Positions 62,286 through 64,000 of a DNA stretch of 64,000 nucleotides are shown piece after piece. Position 1 is the stretch's first letter; each line of letters begins with the position of its first letter. The stretch is from Amphirosellinia nigrospora (Eukaryota > Ascomycota > Sordariomycetes > Xylariales > Xylariaceae), in contig SCHM01000008.1 in the NCBI GenBank assembly GCA_004123355.1, positions 987,501 through 1,051,500 of the forward strand. Direction: 5' to 3'. The translations under genes were made by a program, and so were the position numbers. The notes under the pieces were generated by a model. That model was given only the letters and a program-made list of their open reading frames with translations. It was not told the DNA's origin and did no database searches.

Positions 62286-63306
62286 CTAAGCCTCTACTCC
62301 AATAGCCGCCAAGAGTTGCTTGCTGGGTTTCATTTGCTTTTGGAACCGCTTGACAAAGAGATGGCCAACCGTTTCTTTGCTTTTACCAGGTTCTTCGAAC
62401 GGATTGGTGGCAAAGATGTCGCCATGCCAGGCTGTGACGGTCGAGTACCGCTCCACTCGAGCTTTGTTAACAACGCGGTGATGTACAGCCTTATACACAT
62501 TTCCAGACCAGCCAGCAAGCATGTCTCCGCAGTTGATAACAAACCTGTCCTCCACGGCAGGAACACTTACCCATTCCTTCTCATCCTCCAGCCAAATTTC
62601 GAGAGCCTCTTTGCCAGGTTCCTGGAGCAAGACCGTGATACCACCCCAGTCATTGTGCGCGCCGAGACCGAACTGGCCCTCGGCGGTATCTTCCGGAGAA
62701 GGATAACGGAGGAGGTTCATGCCTATCAACGGCCGTTTCGAAAAACGCTCCATTGTGCTCGTAGAGCGATCGAGGCCTTGAATCAACATTTCCCAAAGCA
62801 GCTTCCCCATAGCGGCCGTCTTTTCGTAATACTCCCAGATTGGCTGGCGGAACTCATCTTCGGGAAGAGACGGCCACTGGTTGGGCCCGTAAATCCCGCC
62901 CATCTCAACCTCGGGGTCGTCTTCGCAGAAATAGTAGGACTAATATGGTCATTAGCTACAGATTTCATGACCACCGACATGTCTGCTGGGGCTTACCTCT
63001 TTTGCGTCCGGCATAGCTTTACCGTCGCGACTGTGGGCACCGGAAGCTTCGTACCCTCGACGCAGCGACTGTTGAAAACAGATATCTCCATCTTCTTTTC
63101 TTTGGGCTGGCTATAGAACCGCTCGGATGCCTGGAACATACTACGTTGTAGGCTCACGGGATGCCATGACCGGTGCACTGGAAGAAGCCAACTGTCTTGA
63201 ATGCATCCCGAACCTGTGCAATGACTTTGGCCTTGTCTTCAGGTGAAGTTGGATTGAGATACCCACTGATGTCAATCAGTGGGAACTGGGCAGCCTTGTC
63301 AGACAT
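62286..63306 (-). CDS. 2-oxoglutarate/Fe(II) oxygenase, isopenicillin-N-synthase-like
   Basis: Exons 63306-62997 and 62939-62286; intron 57 nt (GTAAGC, branch agctaatgac, TAG). Starts MSDKAAQFPLIDISGYLNPT with the usual DIOX_N look: KVIAQVRDAFKTVGFFQCTGHGIP, then FQASERFYSQPKEKK. The catalytic domain has GMNLLRYPSP, LGAHNDWGGITVLLQ (H-x-D), FVINCGDMLAGWSGNVYKAVHHRVVN (distal His) and RYSTVTAWHGD (RxS for 2-oxoglutarate). Two missing bases (63158-63160 GGG, 63072) in exon 1; 321 aa after that. Such enzymes hydroxylate, desaturate or cyclise small molecules with O2 and 2-oxoglutarate. Its start is 498 bp from the PKS start on the opposite strand, so the two probably share a promoter and pathway. 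Confidence 0.85.
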
Positions 63307-63462
63307 ATTGGTGACTGTTTCCAATAAATCGTCTATTGCAAGATAACAGAGCCAGAATGAGAAATGGTAAAAAACCTATAGATCGACAAATGCGCTGAAC
63401 TCTATGGGGTCGTATTGTACTATGACTATAAGAGTATTTGAAGAGTTGATAAAACACGGCAT

Positions 63463-63475
63463 TTCGGTGCCCGAA
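63463..63475. promoter_or_regulatory. TTCGG-TGC-CCGAA palindrome (putative Zn2Cys6 site)
   Basis: Exact inverted repeat with 3-nt spacer, 157 bp from the oxygenase start and 330 bp from the PKS start. It also fits the AflR consensus TCGSWNNSCGR completely. Confidence 0.5.
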
Positions 63476-63556
63476 TACATAATGACCTCATGTCTTATCT
63501 TGGAACACTCTTTATTATCATCTCAGGAAATGCGTTCCGTCGTTTGAGGATTCGGG

Positions 63557-63569
63557 TTCGGCTACCGAC
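63557..63569. promoter_or_regulatory. Near-copy TTCGG-CTA-CCGAC
   Basis: Same geometry as the site at 63463 with one mismatch in the last base. It overlaps a preceding ttcgggttcgg direct repeat. Confidence 0.35.
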
Positions 63570-63804
63570 ACGGGGGCGCCGTTAGCTAACCGGGCCGCAT
63601 GGCGGGGTGCAGCCGTGTGGGGCCCGAATTCTATGAATAACACCTAGCCTGTAAACCACGTGCATGGAACCATTAGACCGGGACGCATCGCCTCAAAACA
63701 AGAGCAGATCACCATCTCTTGAGATCCAAATTCTATTATTCATTCATTCCACTCTAGCCCTTCTACCTACACACTTGTCCTCGTTTCAACCAATCGCTTC
63801 GAAA

Positions 63805-64000
63805 ATGTCTCAACCTAGCGACAGAGCAGAGCCTATTGCAATCGTAGGAAGCGCTTGTCGTTTTCCTGGATCTGCAAGCTCGCCATCCAAATTATGGACA
63901 CTGCTGTCAAAGCCTCGTGATCTTGGCTTTGAGATCCCATCAGATCGATTCGGCAAAGGCTTCTATCACCCAAATGGTGCCCATCATGGAACCACCAATG
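63805..64000 (+). CDS. Highly reducing PKS or PKS-NRPS, N-terminal start only
   Basis: 65 complete codons up to the window edge. Starts [20 protein letters not shown], then [27 protein letters not shown] and [13 protein letters not shown]. This is the beginning of a beta-ketoacyl synthase domain; PIAIVG-ACRFPG and YHP-G-HHGTTN are the signatures of LovB-like highly reducing PKSs and fungal PKS-NRPS hybrids. The catalytic Cys and all later domains lie outside the window. Many enzymes of this clade have a dead ER domain and need a trans-enoyl reductase, which is present at 55291. Divergent from the 2OG oxygenase. The start codon follows a pyrimidine-rich leader and agrees with the family's N-terminus. 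Confidence 0.9.
   Translation, partial: MSQPSDRAEPIAIVGSACRFPGSASSPSKLWTLLSKPRDLGFEIPSDRFGKGFYHPNGAHHGTTN

Larger units (their letters stand above)
63307..63804. promoter_or_regulatory. Divergent promoter of the 2OG oxygenase and the PKS
   Basis: 498 bp between the two start codons. Contains one exact TTCGG-N3-CCGAA palindrome (63463-63475), one near-exact (63557-63569) and a half-site with gggcccgaa near 63618. The clustering of these sites suggests one regulator controls both genes. Confidence 0.55.

Noticed and set aside
62316-63116. 266-codon plus-strand frame
   Set aside because: Antisense to the 2OG oxygenase, which has all catalytic motifs on the minus strand.
1-64000. CRISPR arrays, rRNA genes, bacterial-type operons
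   Set aside because: Nothing of this kind was seen; tandem arrays present have no spacers of constant length between conserved repeats, and gene structure is eukaryotic.

Overview
The window looks like a chromosome segment of a filamentous ascomycete (Pezizomycotina). Most genes are split by short GT-AG introns of about 45-90 nt. Product families are typical of such fungi: Zn2Cys6 regulator, fungal P450, DHA2 MFS transporter, trans-acting enoyl reductase, PKS ketosynthase start, DUF3435, fungal PD-(D/E)XK. Long blocks are extremely A+T-rich (above 80% by eye), almost without ORFs and rich in TpA, as expected after repeat-induced point mutation (RIP). I cannot name the species.

Layout. 1-15260 is an AT-rich transposon graveyard with one recognisable LTR-type element (2879-11807). 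15261-17560 is a small normal-composition island with a decayed PD-(D/E)XK nuclease-like gene. 17560-23480 is AT-rich again and holds a 15-bp tandem array. 23480-37260 is an accessory-gene island: ZZ zinc-finger gene, small Myb/SANT gene, a very large minus-strand gene of unknown function, MADS-like regulator, Hsp70-like ATPase, and a broken DUF3435 tyrosine-recombinase-family gene. 37265-39950 is a third AT-rich block. From 40820 to the right edge lies what looks like a secondary-metabolite gene cluster: Zn2Cys6 regulator, P450, F-box gene, secreted carboxylesterase, BTB gene, MFS exporter, LovC-like trans-enoyl reductase, CmcJ/NvfI (AsaB-like) oxidoreductase, 2-oxoglutarate/Fe(II) oxygenase, and the first 65 codons of a highly reducing PKS or PKS-NRPS running off the edge.

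How the cluster may work (inference): the PKS builds a polyketide with enoyl reduction supplied in trans by the 55.3 kb gene, the P450 and two non-haem-iron-type oxygenases tailor it, the MFS protein exports it, and the Zn2Cys6 protein regulates. A palindrome TTCGG-N3-CCGAA occurs three times, only in this part, including upstream of the CmcJ/NvfI gene and in the shared promoter of the 2OG oxygenase and PKS. It is the kind of site a Zn2Cys6 dimer would bind. Three copies of one MITE family sit inside the cluster, one 240 bp upstream of the regulator.

A warning for any user: eleven genes need about 26 single-base corrections to read through. Every one is a missing base, none an extra base, and each can be placed in a short homopolymer. 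Other genes (P450, MFS, trans-enoyl reductase, ZZ) need none. This looks more like deletion errors of the assembly than gene decay, except for a few in-frame stops compatible with RIP. All positions and translations were worked out by eye.
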